A stretch of DNA of 64,000 nt from Pseudoalteromonas xiamenensis (GCF_030994125.1 NZ_CP099917.1:1736001-1800000); one strand, 5' to 3'. Positions 17,634 to 28,359 are shown, counted from the first letter of the stretch. The notes: generated by a model from the letters alone, not told the origin. Numbers and translations are program-made.

Positions 17634-17867
17634 GTATAGCAATCTGGGGAGAAGCTATCAATACGCTGTATCCTCAAAAAGAGAGATACATCATCAACAG
17701 GATGTCCTACAGGATAAGGACGGCGCGCACTCTAGCAAATAGCCATCCAGAAATAAACACTTCCAAGCAAAATATAGGCCTATTTGATGTTTTGGCTACA
17801 ATAATTTATAGCGACTTACATTTTGTTAAAAATGACACGTTCTTTGCTCCCCAGACCTTGTTTAGGA

Positions 17868-20615
17868 CTAATGCGCTTGTTGCCAGTTGTCGCCACTATC
17901 CGCTTCAACTAACAGTGGCACATCTAACTTAGCCGCATTCGACATCAACTCACATATATGTTGCTTATACTCGTCAACTTTATCAGAGCGGATTTCAAAG
18001 ACTAATTCATCGTGTACTTGCATAAGCATTTTAATTTCGTCTTTGCTGGTTGATTTCAACCAATCATGCACCGCAATCATCGCGCGTTTGATGATATCAG
18101 CGGCGGTCCCTTGCATTGGCGCATTGATTGCTGCACGTTCAGCCGCTTTTCGAGCAGCACCATTACGCGCGTTAATGTCAGGCAAGTACAAACGGCGGCC
18201 AAACAACGTTTCGACATACCCATTTTCAGACGCTTTTTGACGTGTGGATTCCATATACTCTAATACGCCTGGGAAACGTTCGAAATATTTATCGATGTAA
18301 TGCTGTGCTTCTGCACGCGGTACGTCCAATTGACGAGATAGGCCAAATGCAGACATGCCGTAAATCAAGCCAAAGTTGACGGCTTTGGCTTTTCGACGCA
18401 TATCCGTAGTTACGTCGTCTAAACTCACTGCAAAAACTTCTGCTGCAGTTGCGCTGTGAACGTCCTGGCCTTGTGCAAACGCATTTAACAGACCTTTATC
18501 CTGCGATAAATGCGCCATGATCCGCAGTTCGATTTGGCTATAGTCCGCGGCAACAATTTGATGTCCTTCTGAGGCAATAAATGCTTCTCGAATTCGACGT
18601 CCTTCTTCACTGCGAATTGGAATGTTCTGCAAGTTCGGATCCGTTGAGCTTAAACGACCCGTTGCGGTTACGGCTTGATGATATGACGTGTGCACACGAC
18701 CCGTCTTCGCATTCACCATCAACGGTAATTTGTCAGTATAGGTCGATTTCAATTTCGACAGGCCACGATGCTCCATAATAATTTTAGGCAGTGGATAATC
18801 GTGTGCTAACTCTTGCAATACCTCTTCAGCCGTAGAGGGTGCGCCCTTGGGTGTTTTCTTAACGATTGGCAACCCCAGTTTTTCAAATAGAATATGCTGG
18901 AGTTGCTTTGTCGAACTTAGATTGAATGGCTCTTCAGCAATTTCATGCGCCTGTTGTTCAAGCTCAATCAATCGTTCTGCAATGTGCTTACTTTGTGCTC
19001 CTAACATATCAACGTCAATCGCTACACCGGTGCGTTCGATATCTGATAGTACACTCAATAAAGGCAATTCGATTTCAGTAAAAACACTCATTAGTGACGT
19101 CTCGGCAGCCAATTTAGGCCACAGCGCCTCATGCAGTCGATACGTTATATCCGCGTCTTCAGCCGCGTAAAATGCCGCTTTTTCTAACTCAATTTGATTA
19201 AACGTAAGCTGGTTTTTGCCTTTTCCTGCAATGTCTTCAAAACTCACGGTCTTGTAGCCTAAATATTTGAGCGCCAGCGAGTCCATGTCGTGTCGTGTAC
19301 CGACACTGTTAAACACATACGATTCCAACATCGTATCGAACGCAATCCCATCTAATTCGATGTTTGCCTGCGCAAGTACGCTTTTGTCGTACTTCAAGTT
19401 TTGGCCAATCTTAAGCAGTTGTTTATCCGCGAGGATTGGCGCCATGTGCGATAGCACGAGCTCAAGCGGTAGCTGCTCCGGTGCACCAACGTAATCGTGA
19501 GCTAAAGGTAGATACGCTGCATCGCCTACTGCCACAGCGAAACTCATCCCGACAAGCTTTGCTTCCATATAATCCAAACTGGTCGTTTCGGTGTCAAAAG
19601 CGAACACCTTTGCAGCTTTCAGTTTGTCACACCATGTTTTTAGCTGGGTTTCGGTGAGGATCGTTTCATAGTGTGCTTCCACAGCCACAGTCTTTGCTTC
19701 ATCTTCAACGACAGCAGAGTGGTCAAATGCAGTTGCTTGTTTCGCAGTAGCACTGCCATCTAACAACTCCGCAAGCCAACGCTTAAATTCACACTGACCG
19801 TACAACTCAATTAAAGCGTCATTGTTTTGCTCTTTTAAAATCAGCGATTCAAGATCGTTGTCGACCTCAACATCTAATTTGATCGTGGCCAATTCATAGC
19901 TCAGCGGTAACTGTGTGAGCGCTCTTTGAAGCTTCTCACCAATCTTGCCTTTGACTTCGTGCGCATGATCCATAACACCTTGCAACGATCCGTATTGTTG
20001 CAGCCATTTAACCGCCGTTTTTGGTCCACAGCCCTCAACACCTGGAATGTTGTCGACTTTGTCGCCCATTAAAGCAAGATAATCAATGATGAGCTCAGGT
20101 CCCACCCCAAATTTTTCTTTCACCATGTCTGGATCGGAAATCGTATCTGTCATGGTATTAATCAGTGTCACATGCTCATCAACGAGCTGTGCCATATCCT
20201 TATCTCCCGTGGAAATAAGAACATGACGCTTTTGCTCAGACGCAATTCGTGCAAACGTACCAATCACGTCATCCGCTTCGACACCTTCAATGCTGATAAG
20301 CGGAAAGCCCATCGCTTTGATGATCTCATGCAATGGCGCAATTTGGGTTCGTAAATCGTCCGGCATAGGTGGACGGTGCGCTTTGTATTCACTGTATAGA
20401 TCGTTTCTAAACGTCTTACCTTTCGCATCAAAAATCACGGCCATGTGCGAAGGTTGATATTGCTTTATCAAACTTTTCAACATATTGACTACACCGTAGA
20501 TAGCCCCCGTGGCTTCGCCTTTTGAGTTAGTCAGGTGCGGTGGCGAGTGATAAGCACGAAACAAGTAGGATGAACCATCAACCAAAATAAGTGGATTTTG
20601 AGGGATCTTTGACAT
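17868..20615 (-). CDS. polA: DNA polymerase I
   Basis: 915 residues, the family length. The 5' nuclease domain (about 1-290) starts [16 protein letters not shown] and has the acidic residues in [10 protein letters not shown] and [12 protein letters not shown]. The 3'-5' exonuclease domain (about 330-520) has [11 protein letters not shown], so proofreading residues are present. The polymerase domain has [13 protein letters not shown] (motif A), [14 protein letters not shown] (motif B) and [10 protein letters not shown] (motif C). It acts in Okazaki fragment maturation and repair. A perfect DnaA box lies about 115 nt upstream of the start. Confidence 0.97.
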   Translation of the reverse strand: MSKIPQNPLILVDGSSYLFRAYHSPPHLTNSKGEATGAIYGVVNMLKSLIKQYQPSHMAVIFDAKGKTFRNDLYSEYKAHRPPMPDDLRTQIAPLHEIIKAMGFPLISIEGVEADDVIGTFARIASEQKRHVLISTGDKDMAQLVDEHVTLINTMTDTISDPDMVKEKFGVGPELIIDYLALMGDKVDNIPGVEGCGPKTAVKWLQQYGSLQGVMDHAHEVKGKIGEKLQRALTQLPLSYELATIKLDVEVDNDLESLILKEQNNDALIELYGQCEFKRWLAELLDGSATAKQATAFDHSAVVEDEAKTVAVEAHYETILTETQLKTWCDKLKAAKVFAFDTETTSLDYMEAKLVGMSFAVAVGDAAYLPLAHDYVGAPEQLPLELVLSHMAPILADKQLLKIGQNLKYDKSVLAQANIELDGIAFDTMLESYVFNSVGTRHDMDSLALKYLGYKTVSFEDIAGKGKNQLTFNQIELEKAAFYAAEDADITYRLHEALWPKLAAETSLMSVFTEIELPLLSVLSDIERTGVAIDVDMLGAQSKHIAERLIELEQQAHEIAEEPFNLSSTKQLQHILFEKLGLPIVKKTPKGAPSTAEEVLQELAHDYPLPKIIMEHRGLSKLKSTYTDKLPLMVNAKTGRVHTSYHQAVTATGRLSSTDPNLQNIPIRSEEGRRIREAFIASEGHQIVAADYSQIELRIMAHLSQDKGLLNAFAQGQDVHSATAAEVFAVSLDDVTTDMRRKAKAVNFGLIYGMSAFGLSRQLDVPRAEAQHYIDKYFERFPGVLEYMESTRQKASENGYVETLFGRRLYLPDINARNGAARKAAERAAINAPMQGTAADIIKRAMIAVHDWLKSTSKDEIKMLMQVHDELVFEIRSDKVDEYKQHICELMSNAAKLDVPLLVEADSGDNWQQAH

Positions 20616-21184
20616 AAAGAAGGGATCCTGAAAGAAACAAAGATGAATAGGTTATAGCATGCCATAGCAACCGTTAGAAAACGAGCTTTGAAATAGCCAA
20701 GATGTCTTACTTTACGGACTGCACAATCTGTGGATAACTTTGTAGACAAACACGAAAGAGTCTAGGAACTGAGCGTAAAGCGCTTCCCAAGAGGACCTGT
20801 AATTCATTGGATTTAAAAGGAATAATGGTACGGCTTTCGTTATTATTATTATTCCGCTGAATGTGGAAAACGAGTTTTAAGCTCCATTGTTTAGCACATT
20901 TTATGACCGCTTTTTATTGAGCGGACGGGTATACTACCACATTGGATCAAAGATCAAAGTAGATCCTTTATAATTTTTTATTGTATACCCTTTTATCGTT
21001 CGGCATATAGCCGATTCGCCCTGTGGTCCACACCGTTTTTTCACACAAGAAATATCCAAAATTAGTTTACCTAAATACGCACTCGTAAGCGTTACTGCAG
21101 AGATTAATCTAAACAACGAGTTTCAACAAAACGACCCTGAATTAATGCTAAACTAGCTGCAATTAAATCATTTAAAGGACAAAC
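20616..21184. other. Long intergenic region between polA and elbB with a DnaA box
   Basis: 569 bp between divergent genes. TGTGGATAA at 20729-20737 is a perfect 9-bp DnaA box. A short TTA/ATT microsatellite is at about 20840-20853. The rest should hold the two divergent promoters. The small minus-strand frame at 20934-21116 has no family resemblance and is not called as a gene. Confidence 0.5.
20729..20737 (-). promoter_or_regulatory. DnaA box upstream of polA
   Basis: TGTGGATAA, the complement of TTATCCACA, is a 9/9 match to the DnaA-binding consensus. It is single, so it is not an origin. It could couple polA expression to DnaA level, or be chance. Confidence 0.45.
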
Positions 21185-21841
21185 ATGATGAAACGTGTTG
21201 CGGTAATTCTCTCTGGGTGCGGTGTTTTTGATGGTGCGGAAATTCATGAATCTGTGCTCACGCTTTTACATATTGCAAAAGCAGGTGCTCATTACCAGTG
21301 TTTTGCTCCAGACATGGAACAGCTGCATACCATTAACCATTTGTCTGGTGAAGTCATGGCGCAAAAAAGAAATGTACTCGTTGAATCTGCGCGTATTGCA
21401 CGTGGTGAAGTTAAGTCTCTGCGTGAACTCAATGTTGCTGACTTTGACGCACTACTTGTGCCCGGCGGATTTGGTGCAGCCAAAAACCTGTGCGATTTTG
21501 CACTTAGCGGCGCAGACATGGTTATTCACGAGGACGTTTTCACTGTATGTCATGCTTTTGCACAAGCGGGAAAACCGGCAGGCTATGCGTGCATTGCACC
21601 AGCTCTCATTCCACAAGTGTATGGTCAAGGCGTACAACTGACCATTGGCAATGATACGGACACGGCAACTGCAATCGAAGCAATGGGTGGCGCTCATGTC
21701 GCGTGCTTAGTGGATGAAATCGTCATTGACGAGCAGCATCAGGTTGTTAGTACACCCGCTTATATGCTGGCTCAATCAATCGTTGAAGCCAACACAGGAC
21801 TTGAAAAACTGGTTAATCAAGTATTAAAAATGTGCAAGTAA
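21185..21841 (+). CDS. elbB: ElbB family glyoxalase-like DJ-1/PfpI protein
   Basis: 218 residues. DJ-1/PfpI fold with ILSGCGVFDGAEIHESV at the start, FDALLVPGGFGAAKNL in the middle and the nucleophile-elbow region VCHAFAQAGKPAGYACIAPAL. This is the ElbB (isoprenoid biosynthesis glyoxalase) family, reported to have glyoxalase activity and to enhance isoprenoid production in E. coli. AAGGA lies 5 nt before the first of two ATG codons. Monocistronic. Confidence 0.92.
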   Translation: MMKRVAVILSGCGVFDGAEIHESVLTLLHIAKAGAHYQCFAPDMEQLHTINHLSGEVMAQKRNVLVESARIARGEVKSLRELNVADFDALLVPGGFGAAKNLCDFALSGADMVIHEDVFTVCHAFAQAGKPAGYACIAPALIPQVYGQGVQLTIGNDTDTATAIEAMGGAHVACLVDEIVIDEQHQVVSTPAYMLAQSIVEANTGLEKLVNQVLKMCK

Positions 21842-22041
21842 AAATCGCGTAAATAAACAATTGACTTGTGCCCATTAAAAGGTCAAAAAAGCCGACATTT
21901 GTTTGCGATGGCACAAATAATTGTATTTTTTGCGAAGATATACTTAAGTTTACGTTTTATAAATCGATTGGTGACGTTATAATCACCCGCATTTGGGTCA
22001 GCTCGTGAATATCACGTGCAAATCGAAGTGAGCAAGGCAAA

Positions 22042-22434
22042 ATGAAAAAACTTTCAGCAGCATTATTATTGCTATCTACCGCTGTGTTTGCACAGCCTTA
22101 TGACAATTCACTAACAGAAGATGCCATTAAACAGCGTCTAGAGCCTGTTGGTTCTGTATACCTTGCAGGCGCTGAATCAGCTGCTGCAGCTGAGCCAACT
22201 GGTCCTCGTTCTGGTGAGCAAGTATATCAAGCGGCTTGTTTCGCCTGTCACGGTACGGGTGCACTTGGCGCGCCAAAAGCGCACGCTGATTGGGAACCTC
22301 GTCTAGCAAAAGGCAAAGACGTATTACTTAATCACGCTATCAACGGTTTTAACTCAATGCCACCACGTGGTACATGTATGAACTGTAGCGATGACGAGCT
22401 TGCTGCGGCAATCGAATTTATGTCATCAAAGTAA
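22042..22434 (+). CDS. Cytochrome c5-type monoheme cytochrome
   Basis: 130 residues with signal peptide (MKKLSAALLLLSTAVFA). One heme motif CFACHG, followed by APKAHADWEPRLAKG and the MPPRGTCMNCSDDEL stretch supplying the axial Met and an extra Cys pair, the features of the cytochrome c5 family. It should carry electrons in the periplasm. Followed by an intrinsic terminator. Confidence 0.92.
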   Translation: MKKLSAALLLLSTAVFAQPYDNSLTEDAIKQRLEPVGSVYLAGAESAAAAEPTGPRSGEQVYQAACFACHGTGALGAPKAHADWEPRLAKGKDVLLNHAINGFNSMPPRGTCMNCSDDELAAAIEFMSSK

Positions 22435-22438
22435 TCCT

Positions 22439-22465
22439 AAAAAGGGTCTAAATTAGGCCCTTTTT
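22439..22465 (+). terminator. Terminator after cytochrome c5 gene
   Basis: AAAGGGTCT / AGGCCCTTT stem (one G-U pair) with a 5-nt loop, followed by T. Starts 5 nt after the stop codon. Confidence 0.88.
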
Positions 22466-22570
22466 CCCTCCTCGAGAAACACAACTAAAACCGTTTAAAA
22501 CTTGACTTTTCGCTGCAATAAGTGAAATTATAGTGAATAATAATTAAACAATAATAATCGGTTAATATCA

Positions 22571-25144
22571 TTGGACGATTCCACAACAGGGCACAACAAA
22601 CTTGCTCGGCATAATCGCCGTTTGCAAGCACTGTTAAGAAAGTACAAACAGCTCCATCAGCTCCAAAATGCACTGATCCAATTATCAGAGCAAGCTAGTA
22701 CTGTCCCTGAATTAACCTTACTCTATCCTGCAATCCACCACATTCTTGAGCAACACCTACCTAGTCGTAGCTTTTATGTTGTATTGCAGAACCAATTTAC
22801 TCAAGCTCTTGAGCTCTCCTATTTCGTCGATGAGAAGGATGGTATTTCTGTACCGATGCATCTGGCCAATCAGTTTGGTGAAGGCGTAACGGGCCATGTC
22901 TTTAGACTGGGTGAAACCGTCTATTATACGAAAGAGTCGATGCAAGATGCCGTAAAAGATGGCCATTTTAAAGCGCTAGGTTCACCCGCTGAACACTGGG
23001 TTGGGGTGCCGATTTATCGAGAAAAAACCATCATCGGAGTGATGGTGTCGCAGAGCTACAATCCGACGCAAAGTTATTCAGATCAACAAATTGAGCTCTT
23101 GGAAGTGATGTCTTTGTACCTCGCTACAGCCATCGAACGTGTGAAAAAGCGAGAACTCCTCGAGTCGGAAGTCAAGATCCGTACACGTGCACTAATGCAA
23201 AGTAATGAAGCGCTCAATTCTGAAATCGATCATCGTAAGAAAGCATTAGAACGCCAACAAATTCTCTTCAAGATTGCAGAGTTGGCAACCAGATCAGAAC
23301 ACATCGAAGACGTTTATCTGCAAGTCCATCAAATCATTCGTTCTATTACCTTTGCAGAAAACCTTTACATTGCGCTGTATGACAAAGAATCTGGTTGGCT
23401 AACGTTCCCTTACTGTGTGGATCAAAAAACCGCAGCGTCAAAACCACGCGAATTTGCAAAAGGCTACAGTGAACTAGTCATTAGTACAGAACGAGTGCAA
23501 TTAATTGATAGCCACCGCGCGAAGTTGTTGATTGAAAATGGGATCGTTGAACGTGCCGTCCATATCCCAGAAGAAAACCGTGCAACCAGTTGGCTTGGCG
23601 CACCTCTCAAAACGTCTCAAGGGGTGATTGGTCTGATCGCATGTCAGGCGTATGATCATAAATATGAATTTGATCACGATGACATGGAATTGATCTCCTT
23701 CGTCTCGCATCAAATTGCGGCTGTATTGCAAACGCATTTGGCCAACCAAGCCCTAAAAGCCAGTTATCAAGAACTGGAACATCGTGTACTCGAAAAAACC
23801 AAAGAGTTGCGCCAAACTAATCTGCATTTACAAATGCAAATTGATGAACGTAAGAAAATTGAACAGCAACTCTACCACGACGCGCATCATGATTCGTTAA
23901 CAGGATTACCAAATCGCAGTCTATTTCTAACTCAGCTCGAGCGGACACTGCAGGTTTATCAACGCCATCCTGACCATCACTTTGCCGTATTGTTTATCGA
24001 TCTTGATAAATTCAAAGAGATTAACGATCAATTAGGCCATCATGCTGGCGACCAATTTTTGATAAGTGTCAGCCAATCCTTCGCCGATTGTATTCGTGAA
24101 CATGATCTGTTGGCTCGTTTAGCCGGTGACGAATTTGTGGTGCTATTAAATCATTTATCGGATAAACAACAAGCTGAAGATGTCGCGAAACGGATCATTC
24201 GAGTAATGCAAAAGCCATTTTGTATGAAGGGTATTTGCGTACAAAGTGGTGCAAGTATTGGGATAACATACAGCAATAAGCGTTATGCAGATACCGACGA
24301 AATTATCCGCGATGCTGATGCAGCTATGTACTATGCTAAAAATGCAGGCCGAGGACGTTTCGAGTTCTATCATCCACTCCTAACGGCTGGCAAGAACATC
24401 CAACGTCACACTGAGCAACATCATTTATGTGATCTGCCCACCCATTTCCGTTCAACTGAGATAAGCAACTTAGACGATTCTAACGATGGAAAGCGAGGCA
24501 AAATCCGCGTACTCGAAGCCTTCGGTGAACACCCTGTTTTAGGTAGCACCAGCTTTGATATCCTCAAAAAATTTGCAGCAGAGAAAGACGAGCAAATTGA
24601 AATAGAGTTAAAACTACTTCAAGAAGCACAAAACTGGTCAAAACAATTCGATGGAAATACCCTTTTCTCATGCTCAACATTATTGCTTGAAGAACACACA
24701 TTCCCTCAACTACAAAAACATTTAAACGCCAGCCAGTACAAACTGTGTCTATTGTTTAATGAGTTGGACGTGCGTTTTGCGTCTAGTCGTCAACTCGAAA
24801 ATCTCAAATTGCTCACCCAAAGTGGCGTGGCTGTTGGGATTAATGAGTTTGCAAAAGACCGATGCGATCTGACATTAGTGAGCCAATTGGATTTCAAATA
24901 TGTGCTGCTCAGCTCTACATTCAGTAAACGTGTTTTACAGCAATCGAGCTATGAAGTGCAATTGAAAGGGATTTTAGCTGTCACAGCGTGCAAACACATT
25001 CAAGTTGTCGCAAAAGGTCCTGCAATTCTGAATTTCCAAACTTTGCTCGAAAAACATGGTTTGAAACTCTTTTTTGGTAAGCAACAAAGTTTACAAGCGC
25101 AAAATTTGTATGATTTACCGGACAGTGAGCTGCTCGCTGAATAA
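22571..25144 (+). CDS. GAF-GAF-GGDEF protein with degenerate EAL domain
   Basis: 857 residues, cytosolic. Two GAF sensor domains (about 30-205 and 230-400) are each followed by a coiled-coil linker. The GGDEF domain (about 435-605) has DSLTGLPNRSLF and the signature as AGDEF (about 517-521), a variant still found in active diguanylate cyclases. The C-terminal 220 residues follow the EAL fold but lack the EAL motif and the metal-binding DD (INEFAKDRCD in place of LDDFGTG), so phosphodiesterase activity is not expected; it may bind nucleotide or protein. The start is TTG 22571 without a clear Shine-Dalgarno; no ATG lies near the expected N-terminus. Confidence 0.8.
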   Translation: MDDSTTGHNKLARHNRRLQALLRKYKQLHQLQNALIQLSEQASTVPELTLLYPAIHHILEQHLPSRSFYVVLQNQFTQALELSYFVDEKDGISVPMHLANQFGEGVTGHVFRLGETVYYTKESMQDAVKDGHFKALGSPAEHWVGVPIYREKTIIGVMVSQSYNPTQSYSDQQIELLEVMSLYLATAIERVKKRELLESEVKIRTRALMQSNEALNSEIDHRKKALERQQILFKIAELATRSEHIEDVYLQVHQIIRSITFAENLYIALYDKESGWLTFPYCVDQKTAASKPREFAKGYSELVISTERVQLIDSHRAKLLIENGIVERAVHIPEENRATSWLGAPLKTSQGVIGLIACQAYDHKYEFDHDDMELISFVSHQIAAVLQTHLANQALKASYQELEHRVLEKTKELRQTNLHLQMQIDERKKIEQQLYHDAHHDSLTGLPNRSLFLTQLERTLQVYQRHPDHHFAVLFIDLDKFKEINDQLGHHAGDQFLISVSQSFADCIREHDLLARLAGDEFVVLLNHLSDKQQAEDVAKRIIRVMQKPFCMKGICVQSGASIGITYSNKRYADTDEIIRDADAAMYYAKNAGRGRFEFYHPLLTAGKNIQRHTEQHHLCDLPTHFRSTEISNLDDSNDGKRGKIRVLEAFGEHPVLGSTSFDILKKFAAEKDEQIEIELKLLQEAQNWSKQFDGNTLFSCSTLLLEEHTFPQLQKHLNASQYKLCLLFNELDVRFASSRQLENLKLLTQSGVAVGINEFAKDRCDLTLVSQLDFKYVLLSSTFSKRVLQQSSYEVQLKGILAVTACKHIQVVAKGPAILNFQTLLEKHGLKLFFGKQQSLQAQNLYDLPDSELLAE

Positions 25145-25179
25145 GCGATTCAACGAGCAATCTAAATAGCCAATCAGCA

Positions 25180-27195
25180 CTAATCTCGTTTTAACATCGC
25201 CCGTAAACCCGCAACTCGGCTTTGCCCATGCTGCATGCGCTCTTCTTGGCTCTTTACCGGTTGTTTACCTTCGATAGCCAAATCATCTTGCGGTAATTCT
25301 TCCACAAATCGGCTGAGTTCTGGTGTGATCATTTCGCCAAACTGACGTCGGCTTTTAGCATACGTCATCGTCAAGGTTTGTTGTGCTCGCGTAATACCGA
25401 CGTAGGCAAGACGACGTTCTTCTTCAACATTGTCTTCGTCGATACTGGTTTGGTGTGGCAGTAAGCCTTCTTCCATGCCAACCATGAACACATGCGGGTA
25501 CTCCAGACCTTTAGACGCATGCAGAGTCAACAATTGCACTGCATCACTTTCATCTTCGCCTTCATTACGTTCTAACATATCACGAAGCGTGAGCTTGCTG
25601 ACCACCTCCGGCAGCGTCATTGGTGGATTGTCTTCATCACCTGACAACATTTCGCTTATCCAACGATAGAGCTCCGAGACGTTCTTCATCCGCATTTCTG
25701 CTGCTTTTGCACTCGTTGATGACTCGTACAAGTATGCTTCGTAATTACTTTCACGAACCATGTCGCGCACAGCATCTAACGTATCGCCGCGCATTGCACG
25801 GTCAGAAAGTTCGACGACCCAACGAGCAAATCCCATCAGGGCGTTCATACCTCGCCCGTTTAGTCGCCCAGCGAGTTCTTGATCAAAACACGCCTCAAAC
25901 AAACTAATGTGCTTTTCATTGGCGAGCGTTCCCAGCTTTTCCAAGGTAACGGGTCCAATATCACGCTTTGGTGTATTAACTATACGAATAAACGCATTAT
26001 CATCATCTTGGTTCACCAAAATACGTAAATACGCCATCATGTCTTTGATTTCTGCACGGCCAAAAAAGGACATTCCACCACTGAGCTTGTATGGTATGCG
26101 GTTGCTCATCAGCGCCTTTTCGAATACACGCGCTTGGTGGTTACCTCGATATAAAATAGCGTAATCTTTAAAACTAGTGCGATTCATAAACTTATGGGAA
26201 ATGATCTCCGCCACAACGCGCTCAGACTCGTGTTCTTCATCTTTCGTTGCAATAACACGCAGAGGTTCTCCGTAACCTAGTTCACTAAATAACTGCTTTT
26301 CAAACTCATGCGGGTTATTCGCTATCAAAATGTTGGCAGCCTTAAGAATGCGGCCACTGCTTCGATAATTCTGTTCAAGTTTGATCAGGCGAAGACCTGG
26401 GAAATCTTTTTTCAACAACACTAAGTTTTGCGGTTTCGCACCACGCCATGAATAAATGGATTGGTCATCGTCCCCAACCACGGTGAAACGCGCACGCTCA
26501 CCAACCAGCAACTTAACAAGCTGATACTGACTGGTGTTCGTGTCTTGATATTCGTCCACTAGAAGGTAGCGAAAACGAGCCTGCCAACGTTCCCTAACTT
26601 CTAGAGATTGGTTGAGAAGCAGGGTCGGGATCATAATAAGATCATCAAAATCAAGCGCATTATAGGCACGTAGCTGAATTTGATAACGAGCATAAAGCTG
26701 AGCAAATTGTGCCTTTTGTGCTTCACGAGCTTCGCGAATAGCACGCTCAGGCAAGATCAATTCGTTTTTCCAATTGCTGATTTGGTTTTTCAACAAATTG
26801 AGTAAGTCTTTGTCTCTTTCTAATTCTGGTTCAGTAAGCTCTGCCAACAGCTGGTTGGTATCTTGATCATCAAAAAGAGAGAAGCCTGGCTTGTAGCCCA
26901 GTGTTTTAATTTCCTTTTTAATGATTTCAAGGCCAAGGGTGTGAAATGTCGATACCCAAAGTCCTTTGGCATCTTGCTTACCTAACGTTTGTGCAACTCG
27001 TTCACGCATCTCACGCGCGGCTTTATTGGTAAAAGTCACCGCTGCAATGTTTTTCGCTTTGTACTCACACTCTTGCACTAGATAAGCAATTTTGTTGGTA
27101 ATAACACGCGTTTTACCTGAACCTGCGCCGGCAAGCACCAGACACGGACCACTGATATATTTCACCGCTTCATCTTGGCGAGGATTGAGTTTCAT
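25180..27195 (-). CDS. rep: ATP-dependent DNA helicase Rep
   Basis: 671 residues, SF1A helicase. Motifs: [13 protein letters not shown] (I), [11 protein letters not shown] (Ia), [10 protein letters not shown] (II), [15 protein letters not shown] (III), [11 protein letters not shown] (IV), [14 protein letters not shown] (V) and [15 protein letters not shown] (VI). Sequence follows E. coli Rep, not UvrD, along its whole length (e.g. [18 protein letters not shown]), and the C-terminal tail matches Rep (EERMQHGQS). Rep helps forks past protein blocks. The start [12 protein letters not shown] is chosen; the track to 27288 adds 31 residues with no family counterpart. Confidence 0.95.
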   Translation of the reverse strand: MKLNPRQDEAVKYISGPCLVLAGAGSGKTRVITNKIAYLVQECEYKAKNIAAVTFTNKAAREMRERVAQTLGKQDAKGLWVSTFHTLGLEIIKKEIKTLGYKPGFSLFDDQDTNQLLAELTEPELERDKDLLNLLKNQISNWKNELILPERAIREAREAQKAQFAQLYARYQIQLRAYNALDFDDLIMIPTLLLNQSLEVRERWQARFRYLLVDEYQDTNTSQYQLVKLLVGERARFTVVGDDDQSIYSWRGAKPQNLVLLKKDFPGLRLIKLEQNYRSSGRILKAANILIANNPHEFEKQLFSELGYGEPLRVIATKDEEHESERVVAEIISHKFMNRTSFKDYAILYRGNHQARVFEKALMSNRIPYKLSGGMSFFGRAEIKDMMAYLRILVNQDDDNAFIRIVNTPKRDIGPVTLEKLGTLANEKHISLFEACFDQELAGRLNGRGMNALMGFARWVVELSDRAMRGDTLDAVRDMVRESNYEAYLYESSTSAKAAEMRMKNVSELYRWISEMLSGDEDNPPMTLPEVVSKLTLRDMLERNEGEDESDAVQLLTLHASKGLEYPHVFMVGMEEGLLPHQTSIDEDNVEEERRLAYVGITRAQQTLTMTYAKSRRQFGEMITPELSRFVEELPQDDLAIEGKQPVKSQEERMQHGQSRVAGLRAMLKRD

Positions 27196-27338
27196 AGCAC
27201 CACAAACATAAGAACTGGAAGCCTGATATTGTAAACTAAGGGGGGTTTGCGCAAAGTCACAAAAGCAGTCCCCTTTGTTTTGCCGCAAGGACCAATTCGC
27301 GTTAAGATGAAGGTATCAACGCGAATTAAGGTTATCCC

Positions 27339-27596
27339 ATGTTAAATCCATCAAAACTCGAAGAGATTGCAAAGCAAATTTCAAGCAATATGCCTCAAGG
27401 CCTTAAAAATATTGCAGATTCGTTTGAGAGCAAAACGAAGCAAGTGCTACAAAATAAATTATCAGAAATGGATTTTGTTAGCCGTGAAGAATTCGATATT
27501 CAAAGTAAAGTACTGATCCGTACACGTGAAAAGTTGATGGAACTTGAAGCCAAAGTCGCAGAGTTAGAAGCCAAAATGAATTCTGACCAAGCGTAA
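27339..27596 (+). CDS. ubiK: Ubiquinone biosynthesis accessory factor UbiK
   Basis: 85 residues. N-terminal amphipathic region (MLNPSKLEEIAKQI), then FVSREEFDIQSKVLIRTREKL and a C-terminal coiled coil ending LEAKVAELEAKM. This matches UbiK (YqiC/BMFP), which binds UbiJ and supports the aerobic lipid-soluble ubiquinone complex. Divergent from rep; a hairpin follows. Confidence 0.9.
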   Translation: MLNPSKLEEIAKQISSNMPQGLKNIADSFESKTKQVLQNKLSEMDFVSREEFDIQSKVLIRTREKLMELEAKVAELEAKMNSDQA

Positions 27597-27606
27597 TGCA
27601 CTTCTA

Positions 27607-27631
27607 GGAGCGTTGTCTTTTAAAACGCTCC
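27607..27631 (+). terminator. Hairpin after ubiK
   Basis: GGAGCGTT / AACGCTCC perfect 8-bp stem, 9-nt loop, 10 nt after the ubiK stop. The T-run is in the loop, not after the stem, so efficiency is uncertain. Confidence 0.6.
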
Positions 27632-27671
27632 AGCCCTAACTTTTGCTCGATTTTTATTTAAAAACATCCTT

Positions 27672-28004
27672 TTAATTTAGTAAATCAAGCAGTTGTTGCA
27701 CTTTCTCTAGCGAAAGTTCTCCCATTTGCTCCGCGTTAGCCAGCGCATAAATTTCACCCTCAATATCCGTAATATCAAACTCAACTCGTGCTTCAAGCAT
27801 ATTGGCCCACACTTCGAGCTCATCAAGGCTGAGTTGCTGACTCATCACGCGAGCAAGCACATCACGTAAATCCGATACCTTCACCTCAATCGGTAGAAAG
27901 CGTTCTAATTCACCAGCAAGCAATAGACTAATTGCTTGATTTCGATCACTTCCCCAACTTAGTAGGGCCTGTATTGCTAATTGGGGTGTTATGTTAGACT
28001 GCAC
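27672..28004 (-). CDS. Hypothetical small helical protein
   Basis: 110 residues, acidic, mostly helical by appearance, rich in Leu and Glu (ELERFLPIEVKVSDLRDVLARVMSQ split; LSLDELEVWANMLEARVEF). It has no signal peptide or membrane segment and no motif I recognise. Divergent from the Cys-rich protein gene, with start codons about 22 nt apart, so they share a very compact promoter region. Confidence 0.5.
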   Translation of the reverse strand: MQSNITPQLAIQALLSWGSDRNQAISLLLAGELERFLPIEVKVSDLRDVLARVMSQQLSLDELEVWANMLEARVEFDITDIEGEIYALANAEQMGELSLEKVQQLLDLLN

Positions 28005-28026
28005 TTTTCACCTGATTCAATTCACT

Positions 28027-28359
28027 ATGACTACACAATGTGCCGCTTGCCACCAAACCATGGTCTGTAACCCCGAGGGTTGCTGGTGCATGACGCTGCC
28101 GGCTATTTTGCCGCTCAACGAGGGAGCTGGCTGCTATTGTCGAGATTGTTTGTTGAGTAAAATTCACACCTACCTCGACGCCCTGTCAGCCAAACCTATT
28201 GCTGAGCAACTAGTCATTGCCGCGCCTTACAAACAAGCTCCACTACAAGAGGGTTTAGACTACCACATCGAAGATGGCTTGATGGTGCTTGGTCGTTGGT
28301 ATCACCTTCGTCGAGGCTCTTGTTGTGGCAACGGCTGTCGTCATTGCCCCTATTCCTGA
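28027..28359 (+). CDS. Cysteine-rich CWC plus DUF5522-like two-domain protein
   Basis: 110 residues with 13 or so cysteines in two clusters. The N-terminal part (CAACHQTMVCNPEGCWCM and CYCRDCL) fits the cysteine-rich CWC family; the C-terminal part (GLDYHIEDGLMVLGRWYHL, then RGSCCGNGCRHCPY) fits DUF5522, both presumed metal-binding and functionally unknown. In many genomes these are separate proteins. The start MTTQCAACH is chosen over an upstream frame that would run into the divergent gene. Its 3' end overlaps the convergent sulfurtransferase gene by about 10 nt. Confidence 0.7.
   Translation: MTTQCAACHQTMVCNPEGCWCMTLPAILPLNEGAGCYCRDCLLSKIHTYLDALSAKPIAEQLVIAAPYKQAPLQEGLDYHIEDGLMVLGRWYHLRRGSCCGNGCRHCPYS

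Noticed and set aside
17506..17661. N-terminal extension of the YceI frame
   Set aside because: It would run through a strong terminator and precedes an obvious signal peptide with its own Shine-Dalgarno sequence.
17634..17867. Spot 42 RNA downstream of polA
   Set aside because: No match to the Spot 42 5' region; kept only as an unnamed small-RNA candidate.
20934..21116. 60-residue minus-strand ORF between polA and elbB
   Set aside because: No family resemblance and unremarkable composition; lies where divergent promoters are expected.
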